DNA of 64,000 nucleotides, from NCBI GenBank assembly GCA_944320685.1, contig CALUIK010000008.1, positions 47,528-111,527 on the forward strand, given 5' to 3'. The notes under the pieces are model-generated. The model was not told the origin of the DNA. It was given only the letters and a program-made list of their open reading frames with translations, and did no database searches. How positions within the stretch are numbered: the first letter of the stretch is position 1; each line of letters opens with the position of its first letter. The position numbers and the translations under genes are program-made. Positions 1 to 8,458 of this stretch are shown here, one piece after another. Source of the stretch: an uncultured Alistipes sp. Its GTDB lineage: Bacteria; Bacteroidota; Bacteroidia; Bacteroidales; Rikenellaceae.

Positions 1-1
1 G

Positions 2-226
2 GACGGGATGGTGGTCTCGGGCGAGGAGCACCTGTTGAAACCCGATGCCCGAATATACCGCGTACTGCTGTCGCGCTACGGCCTGAATGCGGGAGAGTCG
101 CTCTTTTTCGATGACAACCAGTCCAATGTCGAGGGTGCGCGGGCTGTAGGTATGGAGTCGGTGCGTTTCGTCTCGGCCCATCAGGCGGAAAGTGTGCTGC
201 GGGAGGATTACGGGTTGGAATTTTGA
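2..226 (+). CDS. HAD-superfamily hydrolase, C-terminal fragment
   Basis: The reading frame is open from the left edge, so the start and catalytic N-terminus lie outside the window. The visible 74 residues hold the end of a HAD subfamily IA phosphatase: a Ser followed by a Lys in 'HLLKPD' (motifs II/III) and the acidic motif IV 'FFDDNQSNVEGA', which binds Mg2+. This is the pattern of small-molecule phosphatases such as phosphoglycolate or sugar phosphatases; the substrate cannot be told. It ends about 100 bp before the convergent M16 protease gene. Confidence 0.85.
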   Translation, partial: DGMVVSGEEHLLKPDARIYRVLLSRYGLNAGESLFFDDNQSNVEGARAVGMESVRFVSAHQAESVLREDYGLEF

Positions 227-322
227 CGGGTCGTCCAACTGCTGCGGGCCGTGCCCCGTATAAGATGCAGGCGGGGAATCTTTCATGATTTCCCGCCTGC
301 CGTATACTGTGGACGGTCGGGA

Positions 323-3217
323 TCAGTATCCGAATATCTGCTCCTGCGTGACCTCGGTTACGGGGCCGAGCGTGCGCAGGTAGTCCATGTCGATGTCCGA
401 CTTGTCGCCCAGCACTGCATAGGTGTATGTGCGGTCCTTGACCCACTGCTGCTGGTAGGCCTTCACGTCGTCGAGGGTCATGGTCTTCACCTTCTCGTAG
501 ATGGCCTTGTTGCGGTCCTCCTTGACACCCTTGTAGATGACGTTCGTCAGGTAGCTGTCTAATACTTGGCTCTTTATCGTGCGCGTTGTCTCGATCGACC
601 CCAGCAGCGACTGCTTGGCCAGCTGGAATGCCGCCTCCGACTCGGGCATGTCGTTTATGATCTGCTCGAATGCCTCGATGGCCTGCTGCATCTTGTCGTT
701 CTGCGTGGCGATGAAGGCATTGAAGGTGTACGGGTCGCCGCTCTTGAGGCCCGTTGACATGTAGGCGTCGGCCGAGTAAGCCAAAGCGCGCGCCTCGCGC
801 ATCTCTTGGAAGACGATCGAGTTCATGCCGCCGCCGAAGTACATGTTGTAGAGCTCCTCGGCGGGGTCCATAGCCACGTCGAACAGCTCGCCGCGGTTCG
901 AATACTGCAGGTAGTATATCTGCTTGGCGTCGTACTGCGCCACGACGACCCTGTTCTCGGGTGTGAGCAGCTTCTTCAGTTCGTTTGCTGCAGGATAGGG
1001 CTCTTTGCCCAGAAGCCCGTCATCGGTTATCGTCTGCCTGATCTGCTCTGCGTCGGTGGGGCCGTAGTAGGCTATGCGGTGGGCGTAGCGGGCCATATCG
1101 CGTATGCGCTGCAGAAGTTCGTCGGACGAGATGCTGCGCAGGCGGTCGTTGTCCAGAGTCATCGCCTTGACGCCCTCCTCACCGTAGATTATGTAGTTGC
1201 GCAGGGCCGAGAAGTTCGATCCTTGGTTCAGCTTGGCGTCGGCGCGCGACTTGAGCAGGTCCTCCTTGAGCGCCGCGAGGATCGCATCGTCACCCTTCAC
1301 GTTGGCCATATAGTCCTTTACCAGAGAGAGGGCTTTCTGCTCGTTCTCGGCGATGCCCGAGATGTTAAGCATCACCATGTCGGCCGATACGCTCACGCGC
1401 ATGTCGCAGGCCATGGCGTAAAGCTCGTTCTGGATCTGCTCGGCCGTCTTGCTGTCGGTGCCCAGATAGTCCCAGTACTGCTGCAGTGCCATCGGGAGTG
1501 CGGGATCGTTGTTCGAGCCGAAGTCGTAGATGTAGAATACCGAGAAGAGCTCGTTCGCCTCGTTCTTCTTGTAGAGCACCTGCGTGCCGTCCACGTCGAA
1601 TACGTCGAGATCCTTCTCGTAGTCAACGAATACGGGCGCCATGGGTTTCACCTGCGACGACTGTATCGAGGCAAGGAATCCGCTCACGCAGTCGCGGTTG
1701 GTGGCGATGGGGGTGATCTGCGGCTTGTCGATCTTCTTCTGTGTGGTGTCCTCGCCCTGAAGTTTGTAGAGTACGACGTAGTTGTTTTCGCCGAGCACCT
1801 TGTTGGCCCAGTCGATCACATCCTGCTTGGTGATCTTCTCCAGACGCTCCAGCTCGGCCACGTCATAGGCCCAGTCGATGCCGTTGATGAAGTTGCGCAC
1901 GTATGCCTGCGCGCGTCCGCTGTTGGAGTCGAGGCGCCGCATACGGTTGCGCTTGTAGTTGGCTATCGAGGCCGCGATAAGGCCCTCGTCGAAGTCGCCG
2001 CTGCGCAGCTTGGATACCTCGTCGAGCATGATCTGCTTCACCTCGTCGAGTGTCTGCCCCTGCTTGGGGTAGCCCATGAACCACATGCCGCCGTAGTCGG
2101 TACCCGTATCCGAATAGGCGGCAGCCATCTGCGCCTTCTGCTGCTGGTTGACGTCGAGGTCCAGAAGTCCGCACTTGCCGTTGTAGAGTATGCTCGAGGC
2201 TATGTCGGCCACCTCGGCATCGCGTGTACCCACGCCGCCGTAGGGCCATGCCAGATAGATGAACTCCGCCTCGTTGCCGTAGACTGTCTTGGTGCGCACC
2301 TCGGTGATGGGCTCCTCGGCCGGCGCTTTGAACTCGGGAAGCGTCGGATTGGGTTTCATGTCGCCGAAGTAGCGGTCGATGGTGGCGATCATCTTGTCGG
2401 GGTCGAAGTCGCCCGAGAGGCAGATGGCCATGTTGTTGGGCACGTAGTAGGTGGCGTAGTAGTTCTTGATATTGGTGATCGAGGGGTTCTTCAGGTGCTC
2501 CTGATAGCCCAGCACGCTGTGGCGGCCGCTCGGGTGGTTGGGGTAGAGCAGCGACAGGATGCCGTAGTAGGCCTTGTTGTCATCGCTCGTGAGCGACATG
2601 TTGTACTCCTCGTATACGGTCTCCAGCTCGGTGTGGAAGCCGCGGATGACGGCGTTCTTGAAGCGGTCGCTCTGGATCTTCGCCCAGTTTTCGATCTGGT
2701 TCGAGGGTATGTCCTCCGTGTATACCGTCTCGTCGAACGAGGTCCAAGCGTTGCTGCCCTCGGCCGAGATGGCGGCCATGAGCTTGTCGTACTCGTTGGG
2801 GATGGCGATCTTCGATGCCTCCTGCGACACGGAGTCTATCTGCGCATAGATTGCCTTGCGCTCGGCCTCGTCGGTCTTGGTGCGGTATACCTCGTAGAGG
2901 CGCTCGATCTCGTCCAGAAGGGGTTTCTCGGCCTCGTAGTCCTGCGTGCCGAACTTGTCGGTACCCTTGAACATGAGGTGCTCGAAGTAGTGTGCCAGAC
3001 CCGTGGTCTCCTCGGGGTCGTTCTTGGCGCCCACCTTCACAGCGATGTAGGTCTGTATGCGCGGCTCCTCGTTGTTGACCGTCATATATACCTTCAGCCC
3101 GTTGTCGAGCGTATATATGCGGGTGTGGAGCGGGTCGCCGGCGACGCTCTCGTACTTGTACTGCGAGCACGAGACGGCCGTGCAGACGGCGACGAAAAGA
3201 ATAAGCAGTTTTTTCAT
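323..3217 (-). CDS. M16 family zinc metalloprotease, predicted lipoprotein
   Basis: A 964-residue two-domain M16 (pitrilysin/insulinase-like) peptidase. The inverted zinc motif HxxEH is at residues 76-80 (HYFEH), with a downstream Glu-rich stretch (ELETVYEE) that supplies the third ligand. The C-terminal half is the inactive M16 domain that closes the chamber. The start at 3217 was chosen because it gives a short signal peptide ending in a lipobox (AVSC, Cys17); longer in-frame starts add a non-signal leader. It is probably tethered in the periplasm and degrades peptides. It is the last gene of a leftward set after DUF456, panD and panC, with a 117-bp gap. Confidence 0.9.
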   Translation of the reverse strand: MKKLLILFVAVCTAVSCSQYKYESVAGDPLHTRIYTLDNGLKVYMTVNNEEPRIQTYIAVKVGAKNDPEETTGLAHYFEHLMFKGTDKFGTQDYEAEKPLLDEIERLYEVYRTKTDEAERKAIYAQIDSVSQEASKIAIPNEYDKLMAAISAEGSNAWTSFDETVYTEDIPSNQIENWAKIQSDRFKNAVIRGFHTELETVYEEYNMSLTSDDNKAYYGILSLLYPNHPSGRHSVLGYQEHLKNPSITNIKNYYATYYVPNNMAICLSGDFDPDKMIATIDRYFGDMKPNPTLPEFKAPAEEPITEVRTKTVYGNEAEFIYLAWPYGGVGTRDAEVADIASSILYNGKCGLLDLDVNQQQKAQMAAAYSDTGTDYGGMWFMGYPKQGQTLDEVKQIMLDEVSKLRSGDFDEGLIAASIANYKRNRMRRLDSNSGRAQAYVRNFINGIDWAYDVAELERLEKITKQDVIDWANKVLGENNYVVLYKLQGEDTTQKKIDKPQITPIATNRDCVSGFLASIQSSQVKPMAPVFVDYEKDLDVFDVDGTQVLYKKNEANELFSVFYIYDFGSNNDPALPMALQQYWDYLGTDSKTAEQIQNELYAMACDMRVSVSADMVMLNISGIAENEQKALSLVKDYMANVKGDDAILAALKEDLLKSRADAKLNQGSNFSALRNYIIYGEEGVKAMTLDNDRLRSISSDELLQRIRDMARYAHRIAYYGPTDAEQIRQTITDDGLLGKEPYPAANELKKLLTPENRVVVAQYDAKQIYYLQYSNRGELFDVAMDPAEELYNMYFGGGMNSIVFQEMREARALAYSADAYMSTGLKSGDPYTFNAFIATQNDKMQQAIEAFEQIINDMPESEAAFQLAKQSLLGSIETTRTIKSQVLDSYLTNVIYKGVKEDRNKAIYEKVKTMTLDDVKAYQQQWVKDRTYTYAVLGDKSDIDMDYLRTLGPVTEVTQEQIFGY

Positions 3218-3334
3218 CATATGTTTGGAATTTGGATGGCATGTCGGCCGTAGCACCCGATACGGCGGTACGGTGTGGCAAGTGACTGTTTGCAGGCGTT
3301 TTTCAGTCTCCGCGTGGGCGGGTAGGGATGCCGG

Positions 3335-3823
3335 CTAACTTATCATGTTCCACACGTCGCGCCAGATGTAGAAGAGCATGAAGCCCGAGGCGACGATCTT
3401 GATGCCCGAGCCCACTATGAACGATATGAGCGAGCCTATGCCCACCTTGAGGGCCTTGCCGAGTTCCTGACGTTCGTGCAGCAGCTCGCCTATGACGGCG
3501 CCGAAAAAGGGGCCGAGGATTATACCCGCGGGCCCGAAGAAAAGGCCTACGAATACGCCCACAGTAGCGCCTATGACGCCGGCGCGGGTGCCGCCGAATA
3601 CCTTGCTGAAATATCCGGGCAGTACGTAGTCGAGGAGGATGACGATGATGGTGATCACGGCCCAGATTATGAGCATGCGCCCCGTTATGGCCGTGGAATC
3701 GGTCCAATAGGCGCACAACAGGCCGAAATATGAGAGCGCAGGCCCCGGGATTACGGGCAATACCGCCCCGAGGATGCCTCCTATGCCGCACAATACGGCT
3801 ACTATGGCCAGAAACGTATCCAT
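3335..3823 (-). CDS. DUF456 family membrane protein
   Basis: This 162-residue protein is almost wholly hydrophobic, with about four to five membrane segments and glycine-rich helices ('GGILGAVLPVIPGP' near the N-terminus; 'GPAGIILGPFFGAVIGE' mid-protein). This matches the DUF456 family, which is widespread in Bacteroidetes and has no known function. It lies 52 bp after panD and before the M16 protease on the same strand, so it is probably cotranscribed with them; nothing links it to pantothenate synthesis by mechanism. Confidence 0.85.
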   Translation of the reverse strand: MDTFLAIVAVLCGIGGILGAVLPVIPGPALSYFGLLCAYWTDSTAITGRMLIIWAVITIIVILLDYVLPGYFSKVFGGTRAGVIGATVGVFVGLFFGPAGIILGPFFGAVIGELLHERQELGKALKVGIGSLISFIVGSGIKIVASGFMLFYIWRDVWNMIS

Positions 3824-3875
3824 ATCGTCACTTTTTATCTCTGTTGCGCGAATTCTTCCGCGTCGCTTCCGAATC

Positions 3876-4229
3876 CTAACCTATGAGGCGGTTTGTGGCC
3901 GAGTCGGGGAATATCACCGTCGGCTTGAAGTGTTTGGCCTCCTCGAAATCCATAAGGGCGTACGACACGATTATAACGAGGTCGCCTACGGCGACCTTGC
4001 GCGCCGCTGCGCCGTTGAGACATATGCAGCCGCTGCCGCGGCGCCCCTTTATTATATATGTTTCGAGGCGCTCGCCGTTGTTTATGTCAAGGATCTGCAC
4101 CTTCTCGCCCTCGATCATGCCGGCGGCCTCCATCAGGGCTTCGTCGATAGTGATGCTGCCGACATAGTTCAGGTTTGCCTCGGTGACGGCGACGCGGTGG
4201 ATTTTCGATTTCAATACTTCTATCAACAT
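3876..4229 (-). CDS. panD: aspartate 1-decarboxylase
   Basis: PanD makes beta-alanine from L-aspartate for pantothenate and CoA synthesis. It is a pyruvoyl enzyme that cleaves itself between Gly24 and Ser25; the motif 'NYVGSITID' falls exactly there when the ATG at 4229 is used, so I prefer that start over the ATG at 4235. Also visible are the conserved '[11 protein letters not shown]' and '[10 protein letters not shown]' segments. The 117-residue length is normal. panC lies immediately upstream (stop at 4237), so the two enzymes that feed pantothenate are made from one transcript. Confidence 0.97.
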   Translation of the reverse strand: MLIEVLKSKIHRVAVTEANLNYVGSITIDEALMEAAGMIEGEKVQILDINNGERLETYIIKGRRGSGCICLNGAAARKVAVGDLVIIVSYALMDFEEAKHFKPTVIFPDSATNRLIG

Positions 4230-4236
4230 CGCCATG

Positions 4237-5073
4237 CTATTTTATGCGTATATTGTCTATGAGGCGTATCTCTCCGGCCTGTACGGCTATGCAGCCCTGT
4301 ATGCGGGCGCTTTCGTCCCACGAAGAGACCTGCTGCATGGTCGCGGCATCGACCGCTTGGAAATATATCACCTTGAGCATGCCGTCAGCCTCGACCTCAC
4401 GTACGACCCATGCCGCGAGCTCGGCGGGGGACATTTCGGCGGCCTTGGCGGCACATTGCGAAAGAACTTCGTATATGCGGGGTGCGGCTTTGCGGTGCGG
4501 GGCGTCGAGCAGGGCGTTACGCGATGAGAGCGCCAGCCCGTCCCCGCCACGGACTATGGGGCACTCTACTATCTCGACTGGGAGTGCGAGTTGCCGTACC
4601 ATGGCTTTTATGACGGCTATCTGCTGGAAGTCCTTCTCGCCGAAGTATGCCTTGGCGGGCTCGACGATGGCGAACAGGCGGCTTACGACCTGTGCCACGC
4701 CGTTGAAGTGGCCCGGGCGTGTAGCGCCCTCCATCACCTTGTCAACCATGCCGAAATCGAACTGCCGCGTGTCGGGCTGTGGATACATCTCCTCGACCGA
4801 AGGCATGAATACTAAATCGGCGCCGGCGGCCTCCAGAAGCGCGCGGTCGGCCTCGGGGGTGCGGGGGTAGTTGCGCAGGTCGTTCTTGTCGTTGAATTGG
4901 GTCGGATTGACGAACACGCTCACCACTACGGTGTGGCACTCTCGGCGCGCTTTCTCGACCAGAGAACGGTGACCCGCATGCAGCGCTCCCATCGTGGGGA
5001 CGAATCCTATGCCTTTGTGGTCTACCGTTGCAAGCTCCTTTTTCAGGTCGCTTATTGTGTAGATTGTATTCAT
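4237..5073 (-). CDS. panC: pantothenate synthetase (pantoate-beta-alanine ligase)
   Basis: PanC joins pantoate and beta-alanine using ATP. The 278-residue protein has the nucleotidyltransferase signature '[10 protein letters not shown]' (residues 26-35), the 'FVNPTQF' pantoate-site motif and 'ALSSRN' near residue 185. It is directly followed by panD. A perfect Bacteroidetes -7 element (TAACTTTG, 5107-5100 on the minus strand) lies 27 bp upstream of the start codon, but the -33 position falls in a T-rich run rather than a clear TTG. Confidence 0.97.
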   Translation of the reverse strand: MNTIYTISDLKKELATVDHKGIGFVPTMGALHAGHRSLVEKARRECHTVVVSVFVNPTQFNDKNDLRNYPRTPEADRALLEAAGADLVFMPSVEEMYPQPDTRQFDFGMVDKVMEGATRPGHFNGVAQVVSRLFAIVEPAKAYFGEKDFQQIAVIKAMVRQLALPVEIVECPIVRGGDGLALSSRNALLDAPHRKAAPRIYEVLSQCAAKAAEMSPAELAAWVVREVEADGMLKVIYFQAVDAATMQQVSSWDESARIQGCIAVQAGEIRLIDNIRIK

Positions 5074-5099
5074 TTTTATAGCAGCCTATAAAACTGCGG

Positions 5100-5107
5100 C
5101 AAAGTTA
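5100..5107 (-). promoter_or_regulatory. candidate -7 element for panC-panD
   Basis: TAACTTTG on the minus strand fits TAnnTTTG and sits just upstream of panC. The expected -33 TTG is replaced by the T-tract of the neighbouring terminator, so the promoter is only half matched. Confidence 0.45.
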
Positions 5108-5120
5108 TACATTATATTCG

Positions 5121-5161
5121 AATAAAAAAGGGCCGCGCAGGGACAAAAATCCCCTGCGCGG
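5121..5161 (-). terminator. Rho-independent terminator after the DoxX gene
   Basis: A 10-bp GC-rich stem (5133-5142 with 5152-5161) and 9-nt loop are followed on the minus strand by a run of six T. It lies downstream of the leftward DoxX gene and just before panC. Confidence 0.85.
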
Positions 5162-5227
5162 TACAAAAGGCCGGTCCGGCCCTTCTTACGACGGGAGCCG
5201 CGGCATGTTTTCGCAGTTTGCGCGAGG

Positions 5228-5833
5228 TCAGGCGCGTGCGTCGGCGTAGCACCACAGTGCGAGCAGCAGGCACAGCGCCAGTGCCGCCGCCGAGACCTCC
5301 CCGCAGAAGAGGTTGGCGAAAACAGCCGTCGCGAGTGTGGCTACCGCAGTCATGATGACGGCGTAAGCCGTCTCGCGCGGGCGCCATACGGGCGAGAATC
5401 TGCCGCGGCGGGATGCTATGGCGGCATCGGCCGAGTAACGCCCGGCCCCGAGGGCAGCGACAAGCAGGTAGAGGGCGAGGAATATCATCGGCAGGACCTT
5501 GGTCTTGAAGGGGTCGAAGAAGTGGTACTTCGTGGCAACGGCCATATGGAACGCGAGCAGCATGGCGAATAGGCGCGTCTGCAGGCCGGCGATAAGGAGT
5601 ACCGTGAACCCTACCTGTGCCGCTATGGTCAGCACGAGCGACGGTTCCATGCCTATGCCTATCGGGTCGCCGAAGAAGTCGACGGCCAACTCGTCGTAGC
5701 GGGCGATCTTGTCCACGCCGTACGGGATTGTCACCATAGCCGCGAATATGCGCAGCGCGAGGAGGACGATACTGCGGCGTTCGCTGTCGAACGTCTCCTC
5801 CGAAAGAAGCCATGATCGGAAACTCTTTATCAT
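5228..5833 (-). CDS. DoxX-like family membrane protein
   Basis: A 201-residue inner-membrane protein with about five hydrophobic segments. The order of segments and the early 'ALRIFAAMVTIPYGVDKI' region followed by Phe/Asp-rich 'FFGDPIGIGM' resemble the DoxX/DoxD family. Members occur with thiosulfate or redox systems, but no such partner is seen here, so no substrate is proposed. The gene stands alone between the M49 peptidase gene and panC and ends in a strong terminator. Confidence 0.75.
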   Translation of the reverse strand: MIKSFRSWLLSEETFDSERRSIVLLALRIFAAMVTIPYGVDKIARYDELAVDFFGDPIGIGMEPSLVLTIAAQVGFTVLLIAGLQTRLFAMLLAFHMAVATKYHFFDPFKTKVLPMIFLALYLLVAALGAGRYSADAAIASRRGRFSPVWRPRETAYAVIMTAVATLATAVFANLFCGEVSAAALALCLLLALWCYADARA

Positions 5834-5909
5834 GTCGTATGTGATTTATGGGGTTTAATTTCCGGTCTGCACGCTTGCCGCGGAGCGGATTGCGGTCCGT
5901 ATCGTAAAG

Positions 5910-5933
5910 GCCGGCCGCACACATGCGGCCGGC
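5910..5933 (-). terminator. strong hairpin after the M49 peptidase gene
   Basis: A perfect 10-bp GC stem (5910-5919 with 5924-5933, loop CACA) lies 24 bp past the M49 stop codon. There is only a short T-run after it, so it may be a weak terminator or an RNA 3'-end stabiliser. Confidence 0.45.
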
Positions 5934-5957
5934 ATCGGTATGTGGGTGGCTGCTCCG

Positions 5958-7997
5958 TTAATTTATCAGCGGCAGGAACGAGTAGTTCTTTGAGTAGCCG
6001 AGCATCTGTCCCACATAGTCGTCCGTGTAGATGATCTTCACGTCGGTGATCTCGCCGTCGGTGATGACAGGCTCGTAGTCGGGGTTGACGAATCCGCTGT
6101 AAGGCTCTATGCCCAGCTTGCCGTAGCGCTCCAGAACCTCGGCGTGAAGTGCGGGGTCGATCTTCACTGCGTAATCCTCCACCAGCGCGCGGCCGGCTTC
6201 ATAGTCTCCCGTAGACTTTATGCGTTGTACCTCGCGCAGCAGTTCTCCGAAGAGTTTGCGCAGGGCATCGAAGTCGTTCACGACGATGTAGCTCTTGCCG
6301 TCCTGCTTGACCCACTCGATGACGTTATCCTCCTTGCCGTGTTCGTAGCACCATTCGGCTATGAGTTTGCGGTTCCGCATGTGGGCCTCCTCGACGTTCT
6401 TGCCGGCCTCGATACGGGCGAACTGCGTCATCATGCCGTTCATTATGTACGAAGCATACTGCGCCTTGGCCACGTCGAGTGACGGGATGAGCCCCAGCTC
6501 GACCAGTTTCTCGTCACCGAGATAGTAGAGGCCGAACAGGTCGGCACGCGCCTCCTCGAGTGTCGAGGTGTAGTTTTTCAGCTCGCCTCCCTTGATGCCG
6601 GGTGCGAGCTGGCCCGATCCGTGGCCGAGGCATTCATGCAGGTCGGTGTGCAGGTCGTCGGCCAGCTTGCCGTAGAGTTTCATGCGCTCGCGGTCCTCGG
6701 CTCGCAGCACGAACTCCTCGTTGAAGCCGTTGCCCTGCGCCGCCTTGTCGTAGGCGTAGGTTATGTTGTCGATGGTGACGGATTTCGATCCGTACTCCTT
6801 GCGGATCCAGTCGGCGTTGGGCAGGTTGATGCCTATGGGCGTTGCGGGGTAGCAGTCGCCGCCCAGCATGGCGGCCGTCACCACCTTGGCCGAGACGCCC
6901 TTTACCTCTTTCTTGCGGAAGGCGGGGTCGATGGGCGAGTTGTCCTCGAACCATTGGGCGTTCTCCGATATGACCTGCGTACGGTGGCAGGCCGCACTGT
7001 CGACGAAGTTCACGAGCCCCTCCCACGAAGCCTTGCGCCCCAGCGGGTCGCCGTAATCCTCGATGAAGCCGTTGATGAAGTCGACGTTCGACGAGTTGTC
7101 GCCTACCCACAGTATATTGTATCTGTCGAACTCGCGCAGGTCTCCCGTGCGGTAATAGTTCACCAGCGCGTCAATTATGCTTTTTTGCGGCTCCTCGGCC
7201 ACCTGCCGCGCCTGTTCGAGCCAGTAGACGATCTGCTGTATCGCTGCGGTGTACATTCCGCCGAGCTTCCACGTGCGCTCGACGATCTCGCCGTCGGAGC
7301 GTTTCTCGAGCTTCGAGTTGAGGCCGTACGATACTGGCTGCGGGTCGTTGTGGTCGGCCTGTGCTGCATAGAACTCCTCGGCCTCCTTCATCGTGACACC
7401 CTCGTAGTAGTTGCATGCCGAGGTGGCGAGCAGGTCGTTGCCGTCGGTCTGGTCGAGGCGCGTAGCGTAAAGCGAGGGGTCGAATATTATGTCGCACAGC
7501 TGTTCCTTGCCGACGGGGAGCTCCACCACGTCGACATACTTGTCTACGGCCTCCTCGAACCACTTGCGCGAGAATTCGGGACGGAACTTGTCGTTCGAAT
7601 AGTGGTGGTGTATTCCGTTGGCGAACCATACCTTTTTCAGATACTTCTCCATGGCGCGGAACTCGGTGGAGTCGCTGTTGCCTTCGTGCCGCAGGTATAT
7701 GTTTTCCAGCACGCGGCGTACCGTGAGGTTGTATTTGAAATTCTGGTCGAAGAGAATGTCCCTGCCGCATTTGGTGGCTTGGGCGAGGTAATATATTAGT
7801 TTCTTTTGCTGCAGGGGCAGGTTTTCGAACCCGGGAACCTCGTATCGGAGTACCTTGATGTCGTCGAAACGGTCGACGACCCACGGCTTTTCCGACGGTG
7901 TGGCCTGTTGCTGCTCCGCCTCGCTGCGGCATGAGCATAGTGCTGAAACTGAGATGGTCATAATCGCTGTCGTTAGGATTAAACGTGGCGTTTTCAT
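5958..7997 (-). CDS. M49 (dipeptidyl-peptidase III) family metallopeptidase, lipoprotein
   Basis: A 679-residue protein with the M49 zinc site: HECLGH at residues 454-459 and the second motif EEARAD at 481-486, whose Glu is the third ligand. M49 enzymes remove dipeptides from the N-terminus of peptides. The start at 7997 gives a signal peptide with a Cys near residue 23 (ALCSC), suggesting a lipid-anchored protein in the periplasm, unlike the cytosolic eukaryotic DPP III. The in-frame extension to 8291 lacks signal character and overlaps the promoter, so it was rejected. A full consensus promoter sits 32-63 bp upstream. Confidence 0.92.
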   Translation of the reverse strand: MKTPRLILTTAIMTISVSALCSCRSEAEQQQATPSEKPWVVDRFDDIKVLRYEVPGFENLPLQQKKLIYYLAQATKCGRDILFDQNFKYNLTVRRVLENIYLRHEGNSDSTEFRAMEKYLKKVWFANGIHHHYSNDKFRPEFSRKWFEEAVDKYVDVVELPVGKEQLCDIIFDPSLYATRLDQTDGNDLLATSACNYYEGVTMKEAEEFYAAQADHNDPQPVSYGLNSKLEKRSDGEIVERTWKLGGMYTAAIQQIVYWLEQARQVAEEPQKSIIDALVNYYRTGDLREFDRYNILWVGDNSSNVDFINGFIEDYGDPLGRKASWEGLVNFVDSAACHRTQVISENAQWFEDNSPIDPAFRKKEVKGVSAKVVTAAMLGGDCYPATPIGINLPNADWIRKEYGSKSVTIDNITYAYDKAAQGNGFNEEFVLRAEDRERMKLYGKLADDLHTDLHECLGHGSGQLAPGIKGGELKNYTSTLEEARADLFGLYYLGDEKLVELGLIPSLDVAKAQYASYIMNGMMTQFARIEAGKNVEEAHMRNRKLIAEWCYEHGKEDNVIEWVKQDGKSYIVVNDFDALRKLFGELLREVQRIKSTGDYEAGRALVEDYAVKIDPALHAEVLERYGKLGIEPYSGFVNPDYEPVITDGEITDVKIIYTDDYVGQMLGYSKNYSFLPLIN

Positions 7998-8029
7998 AAT
8001 TGCGTCGTTATTGGGGTATAAATCCGTGT

Positions 8030-8060
8030 CAAAGTTATTATTTTCGAAGTTCAATTCCAA
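8030..8060 (-). promoter_or_regulatory. consensus promoter of the M49 peptidase gene
   Basis: On the minus strand TTG (8060-8058), 20 bp, then TAACTTTG (8037-8030). This matches the Bacteroidetes primary sigma consensus exactly and gives a leader of about 25-30 nt before the start at 7997. Confidence 0.8.
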
Positions 8061-8458
8061 TTTTCGACATCGATAATCGGATCCGGCCGCCGTCTCGGCG
8101 GCACGCCGGAAGCGTATTCCGATGTCGCGACCGGGCTGCCGCATGGCGCTGCCCCGACACAAGTGCCCCTTGCGTCGGGGCCTGCATTGCCGGTTCCTGC
8201 GGGCCAAGGACATGCGGCGTTCATCCGGCGTAACCTGCGGGATACGGTGTGCCGGCCCTTTATTCCGCCACGTATTTAGGATTTTAGCCACATATATGGC
8301 AATTTCGGAACCTTGGGACTGGCAGTGTCACTAAAATTTCACGATGTCATGGCGAATTGCGATATTAGCGTCCGGCGGTCTCGGCTGCGGTCTCCGGCAT
8401 GTAGCAGCCGCAGCGTGTCTCGCAGACTGCAGCAAGCTTGTAACCGAACATTTGTACC
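8061..8458. other. intergenic region without a supported gene
   Basis: About 400 bp between the M49 promoter and the acyl-CoA synthetase gene. Short open frames exist on both strands but none has a credible start, ribosome site or recognisable sequence. I see no consensus promoter for the rightward gene; AACATTTG at 8448-8455, almost touching the ATG, is one base off the -7 pattern and too close to serve. Confidence 0.6.

Noticed and set aside
806..3253. 815-residue open frame opposite the M16 protease gene
   Set aside because: It mirrors the M16 codons in a GC-rich genome, has His/Val/Leu-rich composition and no recognisable domain; the M16 frame has full zinc motifs.
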